Positions 18,662 through 26,105 of a stretch of DNA of 64,000 nt are shown one piece after another; the first letter of the stretch is position 1, and each line of letters starts with the position of its first letter. This DNA is from Flavobacteriales bacterium (GTDB lineage: Bacteria; Bacteroidota; Bacteroidia; Flavobacteriales_F; PHOS-HE28), in contig CP065018.1 in NCBI GenBank assembly GCA_016700415.1, forward strand, positions 1,116,001 through 1,180,000, written 5' to 3'. A program made the position numbers and the translations under genes. The notes under the pieces are model-generated. The model was given only the letters and a program-made list of their open reading frames with translations, searched no databases and was not told the origin of the DNA.

Positions 18662-19697
18662 AAAAGCGGGTTTGCCGCCCGGCTCGCTCGTGCCCGTGAG
18701 CGAGGACCCGGAGGTGGCCACCACCATCCAGGTGATGGTGTACAATGCGGACACCTTCTCGGAGCATTGCGCGGTGGCTGCGGACAAGATCGACGTGGGA
18801 GACCCCGGCAAGAGCGTGACCTGGATCGACGTGGCCGGGCTGGCGGACCTGAAGGCCATCACCGCCATCGGCGAGCGCTTCGGGCTGCACCAACTGCTGC
18901 TGGAGGACGTGCTGAATACCGACCACCGGCCCAAGATCGACGAATTCCAGGACAACCTTTTCGTGGTGGTGAAGATGCTCACCATGGACCCGGAGAGTGA
19001 GGACGTTGGGAGCGAGCAGGTCAGCTTTGTGCTGGGCCAAGGGGTGGTGATCAGCTTCCAGAGCGAGCCCGGCGACGTGATGGACCCCGTGCGCGAACGC
19101 CTGCGGAACAACATCGGCCGCCTGCGGAAAAAGGGCGCGGACTTCCTACTTTACTCCTTGCTGGACGTGATCGTGGACAACTACTTCGTCATCGTGGAGG
19201 ACCTTGGGAAGCGCATCGAGACGATGGAAGAGCGCGTGGTGAAGAGGCCACGGGAGAAAGACTTGCTGGACATGCAGGCGCTTCGCCGACAGCTCGTCGG
19301 CATCAGCCGGCAAGTGACGCCGACGCGGGAATTGGCCGGCCGCATGAACATCATCCCCAGCAAGCTGATCGACAAAAACACCCGGCGTTACATCAACGAC
19401 CTGCAGGACCACACGGTGTACATCTCGGAGAGCATCGCCATGTTCCGCGACCAGCTGACCAACTTGGAGAACACCTACCATGCCGGGCTGAACATGCGCA
19501 TGGGCCAGGTGATGAAGCTGCTCACGGTGATCAGCACCATCTTCATCCCGCTCACCTTCATCGTGGGCGTCTACGGCATGAACTTCCAGAACATGCCCGA
19601 GCTGCATTGGCGCTACGGCTACTATGCCGTGATGGGCGCCATGCTGCTGATCTCACTGGTGATGCTTGTACTTTTCCGTCGCAAGGGTTGGCTGTAA
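18642..19697 (+). CDS. corA: CorA-family magnesium/cobalt transporter
   Basis: The 351-residue protein has a cytoplasmic N-terminal funnel, a long helical region and two C-terminal membrane segments. The signature GMN (VGVYGMNFQNMPEL) is at about residue 311, at the end of the first membrane segment, where the family has its selectivity loop. The protein ends with positively charged residues (FRRKGWL), also typical. It imports Mg2+ passively as a pentamer. It overlaps the 3' end of mscS by 20 bp. Confidence 0.95.
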   Translation: MAKLRSEKAGLPPGSLVPVSEDPEVATTIQVMVYNADTFSEHCAVAADKIDVGDPGKSVTWIDVAGLADLKAITAIGERFGLHQLLLEDVLNTDHRPKIDEFQDNLFVVVKMLTMDPESEDVGSEQVSFVLGQGVVISFQSEPGDVMDPVRERLRNNIGRLRKKGADFLLYSLLDVIVDNYFVIVEDLGKRIETMEERVVKRPREKDLLDMQALRRQLVGISRQVTPTRELAGRMNIIPSKLIDKNTRRYINDLQDHTVYISESIAMFRDQLTNLENTYHAGLNMRMGQVMKLLTVISTIFIPLTFIVGVYGMNFQNMPELHWRYGYYAVMGAMLLISLVMLVLFRRKGWL

Positions 19698-19719
19698 TGT
19701 CCGATCGGCTTCCGGCCGG
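19697..19719. repeat. CCGAYCGGCT repeat, left copy
   Basis: An imperfect palindrome starting ATGTCCGATCGGCT. A related and better-formed copy is at 20640-20666, so the pair brackets the P-loop gene. Its ATG overlaps the corA stop but is probably not a true start. Confidence 0.6.
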
Positions 19720-19737
19720 GCCACCTTTCGATCGGCC

Positions 19738-19745
19738 TATTTTCG
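19738..19745 (+). promoter_or_regulatory. Putative -7 box TATTTTCG
   Basis: Matches TAnnTTTG at 7 of 8 positions. It lies 41 nt before ATG 19787 and downstream of the alternative ATG at 19697, which supports the later start for the P-loop gene. Confidence 0.4.
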
Positions 19746-19786
19746 CCTCCGCCGCTGCCACCACCCGCGCATCGGCCCCGAGCAAA

Positions 19787-20632
19787 ATGATCCAAGGCGC
19801 AATACGGAAAGCTACGCGGAGCGCGACCCACGTGGTCCTCCGCGCGATCTGGGGCGGTATGCGGAAATCCACCAAGGTCTTCCATTTCGCGGGGCTGCGC
19901 CGCTCGGGGAACCACGCCTGCATCAACTGGCTGGTGAACTCGATCTATGGAAGTTCCGTGGAGTACCGGCAACTGGACCACTACCTCTTCCGCGAATTTC
20001 CGGAGGGCCGCGTCTTCCTGATCAACTCCTACGCGCAGGAGCCGGCCCTCTCCGTATTCCGCTACGTCTGGAAATACCGGCGGAAGATCGCCCGCTGCGA
20101 ATACCTCTTCCTCAGCTTGGAGGATGAACCGCCGTCCTTCACCCACTTTTTGCGCCCCAAGGACAATACGCCGGGCGTGGTCAACATCCACATCGACCGC
20201 ACTGTGTTCAACCTGCTTTCCAGCCGGGCCAAGAAGATCGACGTGGAGACCGGCAAGCCGAAGACGGGGATCGCCGGCAACTTCCACATGGAGGAAAAAC
20301 TGTGGGAGGGCTTTTTCCAATATCGCCGGGCAGCACTGCTACACTGGGAATACGATCAATGGCTGATCGACCCGGAATGGCGCCAGGCCTTCCTGCGAAG
20401 CGTGGGGTTGTTGCATGACATCATGCCCGGCATGAGCATTGAGGCCGGAGGGTCCAGCTTCGGCGATACCAGCACTGAGCAGATGAAGGACGCGGGAAAG
20501 GCACGCTACAAGGCACAAGCCGTACCCGCGGAATGGTTGGACCTGATCGAACAGCGGTTCCTCAATGATCTTACGCTCAAGGAAAGGGAACAACTGACCG
20601 AACTCCGTGCCGCCGCCACGCAGCCAGGTTGA
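19787..20632 (+). CDS. P-loop sulfotransferase-like protein
   Basis: The 281-residue product has a motif near residue 35 (FHFAGLRRSGNHACINWL) that resembles the 5'-phosphosulfate loop of sulfotransferase-fold P-loop proteins. I see no signal peptide or membrane segment, so it is probably cytoplasmic. An in-frame ATG at 19697 overlaps the corA stop, but that stretch is a repeat also found after the gene, and a promoter-like TATTTTCG lies between the two ATGs; I therefore prefer 19787. Substrate unknown; sulfation of a surface glycan would fit but is speculative. Confidence 0.65.
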   Translation: MIQGAIRKATRSATHVVLRAIWGGMRKSTKVFHFAGLRRSGNHACINWLVNSIYGSSVEYRQLDHYLFREFPEGRVFLINSYAQEPALSVFRYVWKYRRKIARCEYLFLSLEDEPPSFTHFLRPKDNTPGVVNIHIDRTVFNLLSSRAKKIDVETGKPKTGIAGNFHMEEKLWEGFFQYRRAALLHWEYDQWLIDPEWRQAFLRSVGLLHDIMPGMSIEAGGSSFGDTSTEQMKDAGKARYKAQAVPAEWLDLIEQRFLNDLTLKEREQLTELRAAATQPG

Positions 20633-20639
20633 GCACGCA

Positions 20640-20666
20640 ATGTCCGACCGGCTGCAAGCCGGTCAT
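20640..20666. repeat. CCGACCGGCT palindrome, right copy
   Basis: Contains GACCGGCT and AGCCGGTC as an 8-bp perfect stem around a 3-nt loop. Related to the repeat at 19697-19719. Confidence 0.65.
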
Positions 20667-20718
20667 CATCCTCGAAAAGGAATTTCGGCAACCTGTCGCT
20701 TGGCGGTGCGCCAACCTT

Positions 20719-20726
20719 TTACTTTG
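20719..20726 (+). promoter_or_regulatory. Putative -7 box TTACTTTG for the decarboxylase leader
   Basis: TTTTACTTTGCAC fits the Bacteroidota -7 consensus at 7 of 8 positions. A CTTGG lies about 18-20 nt upstream as a possible -33 element. Transcription would start near 20731, giving a leader of about 275 nt. Confidence 0.5.
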
Positions 20727-20741
20727 CACCGTCCCTACGGC

Positions 20742-20849
20742 ATGACCTCCCCGCGCGTCACTTCCACCCTGAGCTTCCAGCATCGCTGCGGCTCCGCGTT
20801 TTCCATGAAGGCCATGGTCCCTTTGGGCGCCCTCTCCCCTTTCCGCTGA
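20742..20849 (+). CDS. Possible 35-residue leader peptide upstream of the decarboxylase
   Basis: The first ATG after the predicted transcription start opens a 35-codon frame (starts MTSPRVTSTLSF, ends ALSPFR) that stops 9 nt before the predicted nested hairpin. It contains four Arg codons but no run of them, so a classical arginine attenuator is not obvious. It may be only a chance frame in a GC-rich leader. Confidence 0.3.
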   Translation: MTSPRVTSTLSFQHRCGSAFSMKAMVPLGALSPFR

Positions 20850-21006
20850 TGTGCGTGCTCCACCCTCCCGGAATTTCCCGCGCCACCTGCGCGGTTCCCG
20901 GTCCCGAGGTGGAGTTCGTCATGTGCCCGCTTTTCCGCCGTCGAGGACGCACCGTTCTTGCCGACCCCTCCTTCACGCCCATTCCCAAACCCTTCCGCGC
21001 CGTTCC

Positions 21007-22422
21007 ATGAAGACCCGTTACATCGACCTGATCGAGCAGACCTTCGACTTCCCGCAGCGCGAATTCAAGTTCGACAACGAACTGCTGACGTGGAACGATC
21101 TGCCGTTGACGGAGATCATCGCGAAGCACGGCACGCCGCTGCGCATCATGTACCTCCCGAAGATCGGCGAGAAGATCGACCAGGCACGGGAGTACTTCGC
21201 CAAGGCTTTCAAGGAGCACGACTACAACGGCACGTACGAATACTTCTACTGCACCAAGAGCAACCAGTTCAGCTATGTGATGACCGAGGTGCTGAAGAAG
21301 GGCGTGAGCCTGGAGACCAGCAGCGCGTACGACATCGATATCATCGAACGGTTGATGGGGACGGGCGAAATGCCGCGCACCTCCACCGTCCTCTGCAACG
21401 GCTACAAGGACGAGCGATACATCCGGAACATCGGCCGCTTGGCGAACGGCGGCGTGCGCACCATCCCCATCATCGACAACATGAGCGAGCTGTGGGCGCT
21501 GGACGAAGCCATCACCGGCCCGTGCGACATCGGCATCCGCATCGCGGCGGAAGAAGCCCCCAAGTTCGAATTCTACACCAGCCGCCTCGGCGTGGGCTAC
21601 AAGGACATCATCCCCTTCTACATGCGCAACGTGATGAAGCAGCGCAAGTTCAAGCTGAAGCTCATGCACTTCTTCATCAACACCGGCATCAGCGACAGTG
21701 CCTACTACTGGAACGAGCTCACCAAGTGCGTCAACGTGTATTGCGACCTGAAGAAGCTCTGCCCCACGCTGGACACGCTCGACATCGGCGGCGGACTGCC
21801 CATCGACAACAGCCTCAACCGCCACTTCGACGTGGACTACATGATCGGCGAGATCGTGGGCCGCATCAAGGACATCTGCGAAGAAAACGGCGTGCAGGAG
21901 CCCAACCTCTACAGCGAGTTCGGCAGCTACACCGTGGGCGAAAGCGGCGCCACTTTCTTCAGCATCCTCAACCAGAAGAAGCAGAACGAAAAGGAGCGCT
22001 GGAACATGATCGACGGCAGCTTCATGACCACGTTGCCCGACACCTGGGCCATCAACCGCCGCTTCCTCATGCTGCCCATCAACAACTGGACGGACGAGTA
22101 CGAGCGTGTCTTCCTCGGCGGCATGACCTGCGACAGCGACGACTACTACAACAGCGAGCAGCACGTCAACGCCATCTACCTGCCACGCTTCCGCGAAGAC
22201 CGCCCGCAGTACTTGGGCTTCTTCAACACCGGTGCGTACCAAGACACGCTCGGCGGCTACGGCGGCATCCAGCACTGCCTCATCCCCAAGCCCAAATACG
22301 TCCTCATCGACCGCCTGCCGGATGGCACCCTCAACGATCGCGTCTTCAGTGAAATGCAGACCGCCGACCAAATGCTGGGGCTGTTGGGTTATGCGGCGAA
22401 GGAAAAGGCTGTGGTGAAGTGA
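21007..22422 (+). CDS. Arginine decarboxylase-like PLP enzyme (fold III)
   Basis: The 471-residue protein starts MKTRYIDLIEQTFDFPQREF and resembles the Bacteroidota group annotated as arginine decarboxylase. The likely PLP lysine is K84 in YFYCTKSNQFSYV. Other conserved-looking pieces are GISDSAYYWNEL, LDTLDIGGGLPIDNS, LYSEFGSYTVGESGA and the C-terminal MTCDSDDYYN, which places the catalytic Cys-Asp pair of this fold. It should convert arginine to agmatine as the first step of polyamine synthesis. The frame is open back to 20851, but ATG 21007 starts the conserved part. The deoxyhypusine-synthase-like gene follows, which supports a polyamine role. Confidence 0.85.
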   Translation: MKTRYIDLIEQTFDFPQREFKFDNELLTWNDLPLTEIIAKHGTPLRIMYLPKIGEKIDQAREYFAKAFKEHDYNGTYEYFYCTKSNQFSYVMTEVLKKGVSLETSSAYDIDIIERLMGTGEMPRTSTVLCNGYKDERYIRNIGRLANGGVRTIPIIDNMSELWALDEAITGPCDIGIRIAAEEAPKFEFYTSRLGVGYKDIIPFYMRNVMKQRKFKLKLMHFFINTGISDSAYYWNELTKCVNVYCDLKKLCPTLDTLDIGGGLPIDNSLNRHFDVDYMIGEIVGRIKDICEENGVQEPNLYSEFGSYTVGESGATFFSILNQKKQNEKERWNMIDGSFMTTLPDTWAINRRFLMLPINNWTDEYERVFLGGMTCDSDDYYNSEQHVNAIYLPRFREDRPQYLGFFNTGAYQDTLGGYGGIQHCLIPKPKYVLIDRLPDGTLNDRVFSEMQTADQMLGLLGYAAKEKAVVK

Positions 22423-22430
22423 GTGTCTCG

Positions 22431-22593
22431 GTGATAGGTGGCTGGTGATAAGTGACTGGACGTTCTAGGACCTAGCCACAAGCCATAAGCCATAAGCTTG
22501 CGCGCACAGCTTGAGGCTTGAAGCTTGTGGCTCCCGACTCACAGACTCACGACTCAAGACTCCCGACTCAAGACTCGCGACTCAAAGACTGCC
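22431..22593. repeat. Composite heptamer array: three sequence families in a row
   Basis: GTGATAG, GTGGCTG, GTGATAA and GTGACTG (22431-22458). Then GCCACAA, GCCATAA twice and GCTTGCG (22475-22502), and GCTTGAG, GCTTGAA and GCTTGTG (22509-22529). Then eight GACTCNN-type units, two of them 8 nt long (22536-22593). All share a 7-nt period although the words differ. The array ends 2 nt before a TAACTTTC promoter-like box. Confidence 0.85.
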
Positions 22594-22595
22594 AT

Positions 22596-22603
22596 TAACT
22601 TTC
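22596..22603 (+). promoter_or_regulatory. Putative -7 box TAACTTTC
   Basis: Matches TAnnTTTG at 7 of 8 positions, 38 nt before the ATG of the deoxyhypusine-synthase-like gene. The -33 region would fall inside the GACTC heptamer array. Confidence 0.5.
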
Positions 22604-22641
22604 CCCCACGAAAAAAACACAAGCGCCTCCCGGCACACATC

Positions 22642-23616
22642 ATGAGCAATACCCGTCCGATATCGGCCTTCATGGAAAAGCACTACCTGCACTTCAATGC
22701 AGCAGCGCTGATGGACGCCGCCAAAGCATACAAGGTCCACAAGAAGAGCGGCAAGAAAATGCTGATCTCGTTAGCGGGCGCCATGAGCACCGCCGAGCTT
22801 GGCAAGAGCCTCGCCGAGATGATCCGCGCGGGACAAGTCGATATCATCAGTTGCACCGGTGCCAACCTGGAAGAGGACGTGATGAACCTCGTGGCGCACG
22901 ACCACTACGAGCGCGTGCCGAACTACCGCGACCTCACGCCCACTGAGGAGCGCGCCCTGCTGGACCGTGGCATGAACCGCGTCACCGACACCTGCATCCC
23001 CGAGCACGAGGCATTCCGCCGCTTGGAGAAGCACGTCGTGGACCTTTGGACAGCCGACGACAAGAGCGGCAACCGCCGCTTTCCGCACCAGTACTTCTAC
23101 GAGATGATCAACTCCGGCGTGCTGAAGCAATATTATCAGATCGATCCGAAGGACAGCTGGATGGTGGCCGCCGCCGAGCGCAACCTGCCCATCATCTGCC
23201 CCGGCTGGGAGGACAGCACCTTGGGCAACATCTTCGCAGGCCACTGCTTGAGCGGCGACTGCAAGCCGGGCATGATGAAGAGCGGCATCGAATACATGAT
23301 GTTCCTCGCCGACTGGTACACGGAGAACGCCGGCACCGAAGGCATCGGCTTCTTCCAGATCGGTGGCGGCATCGCGGGCGATTTCCCCATCTGCGTAGTG
23401 CCCATGCTGCAGCAGGACCTCCAGCGCGAAACGCCCTTCTGGAGCTACTTCTGCCAGATCAGCGACAGCACCACCAGCTACGGCAGCTACAGCGGCGCCG
23501 TGCCCAACGAAAAGATCACCTGGGGAAAACTCGACATCGGCACCCCGAAGTTCATCATCGAAAGTGATGCTACTATTGTGGCACCACTGGTCTTCGCCTA
23601 CATCCTTGATATGTAA
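22642..23616 (+). CDS. Deoxyhypusine synthase-like protein (probable homospermidine-type synthase)
   Basis: The 324-residue protein shows the deoxyhypusine synthase fold: LISLAGAMSTAELGKSLAEM, ISCTGANLEED, a GIGFFQIGGGIAGDF NAD-binding region, and TWGKL near the C-terminus, where K296 corresponds to the catalytic lysine of the family. Bacteria lack eIF5A, and such homologues are generally thought to transfer the aminobutyl group of spermidine to small amines, for example giving homospermidine. Placement after arginine decarboxylase fits polyamine metabolism. ATG 22642 starts the conserved region; upstream is repeat spacer. The exact substrate is not shown by the sequence. Confidence 0.88.
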   Translation: MSNTRPISAFMEKHYLHFNAAALMDAAKAYKVHKKSGKKMLISLAGAMSTAELGKSLAEMIRAGQVDIISCTGANLEEDVMNLVAHDHYERVPNYRDLTPTEERALLDRGMNRVTDTCIPEHEAFRRLEKHVVDLWTADDKSGNRRFPHQYFYEMINSGVLKQYYQIDPKDSWMVAAAERNLPIICPGWEDSTLGNIFAGHCLSGDCKPGMMKSGIEYMMFLADWYTENAGTEGIGFFQIGGGIAGDFPICVVPMLQQDLQRETPFWSYFCQISDSTTSYGSYSGAVPNEKITWGKLDIGTPKFIIESDATIVAPLVFAYILDM

Positions 23617-23626
23617 TAACACAACC

Positions 23627-23995
23627 ATGGAACGCCGCATCCGATCCTTCGATACCCTGACGGAAGAACTGCGCGAAAAGCTGCAGGAGCAATACCCCGA
23701 CGGAATAGAGAACAGCCACATCCGCACCGTGAGCACGCCCAAAGGGGAGAACCTCCGCGTGATCGAACTCACCACGCCCGAGGTCATGTACCTCATCAAG
23801 GTGAACCCCGCAAGCCGCGAGGAGATGGATGAATTCTTGGACCAGGACAACGACAGCAGCGACGATCGCGACGACCGCGACAGTGACGACCGCGAAAGCA
23901 ACGACGACCTCGAAGGCGCCGACGAAGAGGAGGAAGAAGAAGTGGACAAGGACGCCCCGCTCGCGGACGACGGCGACGACGACGACGAGGATTGA
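23627..23995 (+). CDS. Small protein with long acidic tail
   Basis: The 122-residue product begins 10 nt after the synthase stop and is probably in the same operon. Residues 1-70 look like a small folded domain (MERRIRSFDTLTEELREKLQ; RVIELTTPEVMYLIKV). Residues 75-122 are almost all Asp and Glu with some Ser and Arg, hence disordered and strongly negative. I do not recognise the family. An acidic partner for polyamine-related or nucleic-acid-binding proteins is possible but unproven. ATG 23627 is the only start that avoids the 3' end of the upstream gene. Confidence 0.75.
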   Translation: MERRIRSFDTLTEELREKLQEQYPDGIENSHIRTVSTPKGENLRVIELTTPEVMYLIKVNPASREEMDEFLDQDNDSSDDRDDRDSDDRESNDDLEGADEEEEEEVDKDAPLADDGDDDDED

Positions 23996-24002
23996 AATGC
24001 TG

Positions 24003-24057
24003 GCGAGCCGCGCCGATCGGGCGGCTCGCACCTGTACCGTCGACCCATCGGGTCGAC
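24003..24057. repeat. Two adjacent hairpins (GCGAGCCGC and GTCGACCC)
   Basis: GCGAGCCGC (24003-24011) pairs with GCGGCTCGC (24021-24029). GTCGACCC (24039-24046) pairs with GGGTCGAC (24050-24057). The second belongs to the GACCC...GGGTC palindrome class. There is no T-run; one or both may still help end the polyamine operon transcript. Confidence 0.6.
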
Positions 24058-24077
24058 CCCACTAATAAAATCCCACC

Positions 24078-24497
24078 ATGCTACACGGCCCCTTCCACCT
24101 CGCCTTCGCCACCACCGACCTCAAGCGCATCAAAGCCTTCTACGGCGGCCTGCTAGGCTGCGCGGAAGGCCGCAGCGCCGAGACCTGGGTGGACTACGAC
24201 TTCTTCGGGCACCAGCTCACCATCCAGCAAGTGCCCATGGTGACCAAGACCGCCGGCACCTACAACCCGCAAAGCCAAGTGCCCAGCAACCACTGGGGCA
24301 TCGTGCTGGAGCTGGCCGACTGGCGCAAGATGCGCGACAAGTGCAAAAAGCTCGGCGTGCGCTTCTTCATCGAACCCCAGCTGGTGATGAAGGGCGAAGT
24401 GGGCGAGCAACGCAGCTTCTTCATCGAAGACCCGGACGGCCACGCCATCGAGTTCAAGGCGTTTGAGGATGCGGGGAGCTTGTTCCGGAAGGGGTAG
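24078..24497 (+). CDS. VOC-superfamily (glyoxalase/dioxygenase-like) protein
   Basis: The 139-residue cytoplasmic protein has the two beta-alpha-beta-beta-beta halves of the vicinal oxygen chelate fold. It starts FHLAFATTDLKRIKAFYGGLLG, has HWGIVLELADW in the middle, and ends FFIEDPDGHAIEFKAFED, which carries the usual His and Glu metal ligands. The substrate cannot be told from sequence. It is the last core-like gene before the accessory spot, with GC content like its neighbours. Confidence 0.88.
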   Translation: MLHGPFHLAFATTDLKRIKAFYGGLLGCAEGRSAETWVDYDFFGHQLTIQQVPMVTKTAGTYNPQSQVPSNHWGIVLELADWRKMRDKCKKLGVRFFIEPQLVMKGEVGEQRSFFIEDPDGHAIEFKAFEDAGSLFRKG

Positions 24498-24804
24498 GTT
24501 GGAATTTGGGCTCTGATCGAGACCCTTTTTGCATGTAGTTGCGAAGTCCGAAGACTTCACGGTTAAGCATGGATAAGCGTTGGTACATCACCCACAAGTC
24601 GCCCCGGCCGTTCATGCTGGAGCGCCAAGCTTGGCTGGCCGGGAAGACCTGCGGGAGCGTGGCACGGGTGGACGGGTGGACAGTTGGTGGAATTCTCCAT
24701 TTCCGAATATTCGAGGAAACTGATTTCGTGTTCATATTAGAGTCGCAAATCCAATGTTCAGAAAAAGCAACGAAAATAATTTTCTGTAATTCCAATTTTA
24801 AATA
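24498..24804. other. Spacer into the accessory spot; no defensible gene
   Basis: The first 190 nt are GC-rich and contain copy A of the GGGAAGAC/CACAAGTCGCC element. From about 24690 the composition drops to AT-rich. An 88-codon plus-strand frame and a 113-codon minus-strand frame cross it, but both span the composition boundary and resemble no protein I know. Confidence 0.5.
24591..24660 (+). repeat. Accessory-spot repeat, copy A (forward)
   Basis: Starts CCCACAAGTCGCCCCGGCC and ends GGCCGGGAAGACCTGCGGGA plus GCGT. Copies B and C of the same element lie in the opposite orientation after the AT-rich protease. The two ends are well conserved and the middle differs. Confidence 0.8.
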
Positions 24805-25749
24805 ATGCCGGATGCAACTTCTTCAACTAGTGTAACTGGGATTATAACAGAAGATCCGGCATTAAATATGCCTGCTGGTTCTGAGTTGCATTTTAATCCA
24901 GCGCTCATTACTGGCGAATTTGAATCACCGATTGTAAGATTAGAAAATTGGGGCTCCTTTCAAGGCATACTACTACTAGTGCATTTGAATCTTGCAAATT
25001 CACATAGTGTAGATGGATCTGCAGTTTTAGTTGCGCCCGGAATTGCATTATCAGCTAAACACATATTTGAAGACAGCCTGAATCACATCAAGAATGGAGG
25101 GAAAAGCACGATGTGTTCAGCAATCACTACAGATGGGCTACAATTATGGCGTATTAGTAAAATTACTTTGGTCGGCAATTCTGATTTAGTGATTTTAGGT
25201 CTGACTTATTGCTCCAAACTTCCACAGGGAAACTTGTTTAACCTTGCAACAATTACAACAAGATTTCCAAAAATCGGAGAAAAACTGCTTCTTACAGGCT
25301 TCCGCGCTTCTGACTATAATTTTGGAATAGCCGATAATGAACGTGGTGATAAGGTAATAAATTTTTCTGGACTTGTTTTAGCTTCGAATGGCCCCGTTTC
25401 TAACCGATTTCCTACCGGACGAGATACTTGCATGTTACCATGGCCTACATTGGAAGTCGACTGTCCGTCATTTGGAGGAATGAGCGGCGGACCTGTCTTT
25501 GACTCAACCGGTTTACTAGTTGGCTTACTGTCTTCTTCTTTTGATGAAGGACCATCTTATGTTTCACTGCTATGGCCAGCACTAGTAGCAGAATTTGAAG
25601 GCGGATGGCCTAATTCAATGTTTAAAAACAAATCCACCTTAGTTGGTTTAACACCACCATTATGCGCTATCGATCGGCCTTCTGCCATAAGTCTAAATCA
25701 AAATCAAGATAATTCAAGCAGTCTAACATATGAAATTTGGGAAGAATGA
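24805..25749 (+). CDS. AT-rich trypsin-like serine peptidase, probably horizontally acquired
   Basis: The 314-residue product has the chymotrypsin-type triad in order: His in LSAKHIFED (near 92), Asp in GNSDLVILGL (near 130) and Ser in FGGMSGGPVFD (near 230). There is no signal peptide or membrane segment, so it should act in the cytoplasm, unlike DegP/HtrA proteins; no PDZ domain is present. The gene is strikingly AT-rich (codons such as aaa, ttt, tta) in a roughly 60% GC neighbourhood, and inverted copies of a GC-rich repeat flank it, pointing to transfer. Cytoplasmic trypsin-like proteases occur in some bacterial defence and regulated-cell-death systems, but no partner effector or sensor is encoded here, so that role is only a possibility. 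Confidence 0.8.
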   Translation: MPDATSSTSVTGIITEDPALNMPAGSELHFNPALITGEFESPIVRLENWGSFQGILLLVHLNLANSHSVDGSAVLVAPGIALSAKHIFEDSLNHIKNGGKSTMCSAITTDGLQLWRISKITLVGNSDLVILGLTYCSKLPQGNLFNLATITTRFPKIGEKLLLTGFRASDYNFGIADNERGDKVINFSGLVLASNGPVSNRFPTGRDTCMLPWPTLEVDCPSFGGMSGGPVFDSTGLLVGLLSSSFDEGPSYVSLLWPALVAEFEGGWPNSMFKNKSTLVGLTPPLCAIDRPSAISLNQNQDNSSSLTYEIWEE

Positions 25750-25761
25750 ATAGCTCCTCCT

Positions 25762-25834
25762 ACGCTCCCGCAAGTCTTCCCGGCCCAACGATAAAGTGAG
25801 CTCCTGACCAGAACAGGCCGGGGCGACTTGTGGG
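25762..25834 (-). repeat. Accessory-spot repeat, copy B (inverted)
   Basis: Reads on the minus strand as CCCACAAGTCGCCCCGGCC through to GGCCGGGAAGACTTGCGGGA plus GCGT. The middle has CGATAAAGTGAGCTCCTGA on the plus strand, shared with copy C but not copy A. Confidence 0.8.
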
Positions 25835-25873
25835 CATGCTCTCAGAAGCCCATCAAGGCACAGAAGCTTCCCC

Positions 25874-25965
25874 CGCTCCCGCACGTCTTCCCGGCCCAAC
25901 GATAAAGTGAGCTCCTGAACCAAACAGGCCGGGCCCGCCTGCCGCAGGCACGGGCGACTTGTGGG
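25874..25965 (-). repeat. Accessory-spot repeat, copy C (inverted, longer)
   Basis: As copy B but about 19 nt longer, because a small palindrome (CCTGCCGCAGG core) is inserted next to the CACAAGTCGCC end. Confidence 0.75.
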
Positions 25966-26105
25966 CATGCTCTCAGAAGCCGAACAAGGCAACGAAGCTT
26001 CCTTGCCCTGAGGCGGTCGAAGAGCGGCAGTCTTCAGACTGCAAATAGGAATCAACTTCCAGAGCCAAGCGATCGAGCCAATTCTGCGAGGAAGTCCCAC
26101 AACGG

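Larger units (their letters stand above)
20633..21006 (+). promoter_or_regulatory. Long structured leader of the arginine decarboxylase gene
   Basis: This 374-nt stretch holds a palindromic repeat (20640-20666), a promoter-like TTACTTTG (20719-20726) and then about 280 nt before the decarboxylase ATG. The leader contains a 35-codon upstream ORF (20742-20849). Directly after it is a predicted nested hairpin: outer stem CTCCACC (20858-20864) with GGTGGAG (20908-20914), inner stem CCGCGC (20878-20883) with GCGCGG (20889-20894). Such a leader suggests attenuation or another RNA-level control, perhaps by polyamines or arginine; this is inference. Confidence 0.5.
25750..26105. other. Repeat-filled spacer between the protease and the toxin gene
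   Basis: A 356-nt stretch made mainly of two tandem copies (B and C) of the accessory-spot element, each followed by the same 38-nt trailer (CATGCTCTCAGAAGCC through GAAGCTTCC). A 128-codon minus-strand frame runs through both copies and encodes a repeated ELTLSLGRED, but it is probably a by-product of the repeat. Confidence 0.6.

Noticed and set aside
20758..22371. 537-codon minus-strand frame opposite the decarboxylase
   Set aside because: Antisense shadow made mostly of Val, Ala, Asp and Glu; the plus-strand product is a clear PLP enzyme.
22771..24048. 425-codon minus-strand frame with a Ser-rich start
   Set aside because: It is the complement of the synthase gene and of the acidic tail (Asp/Glu codons read as Ser/Val runs).
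24454..24795. 113-codon minus-strand frame in the accessory spot
   Set aside because: It spans the boundary between GC-rich repeat and AT-rich sequence and runs antisense into the VOC gene end.
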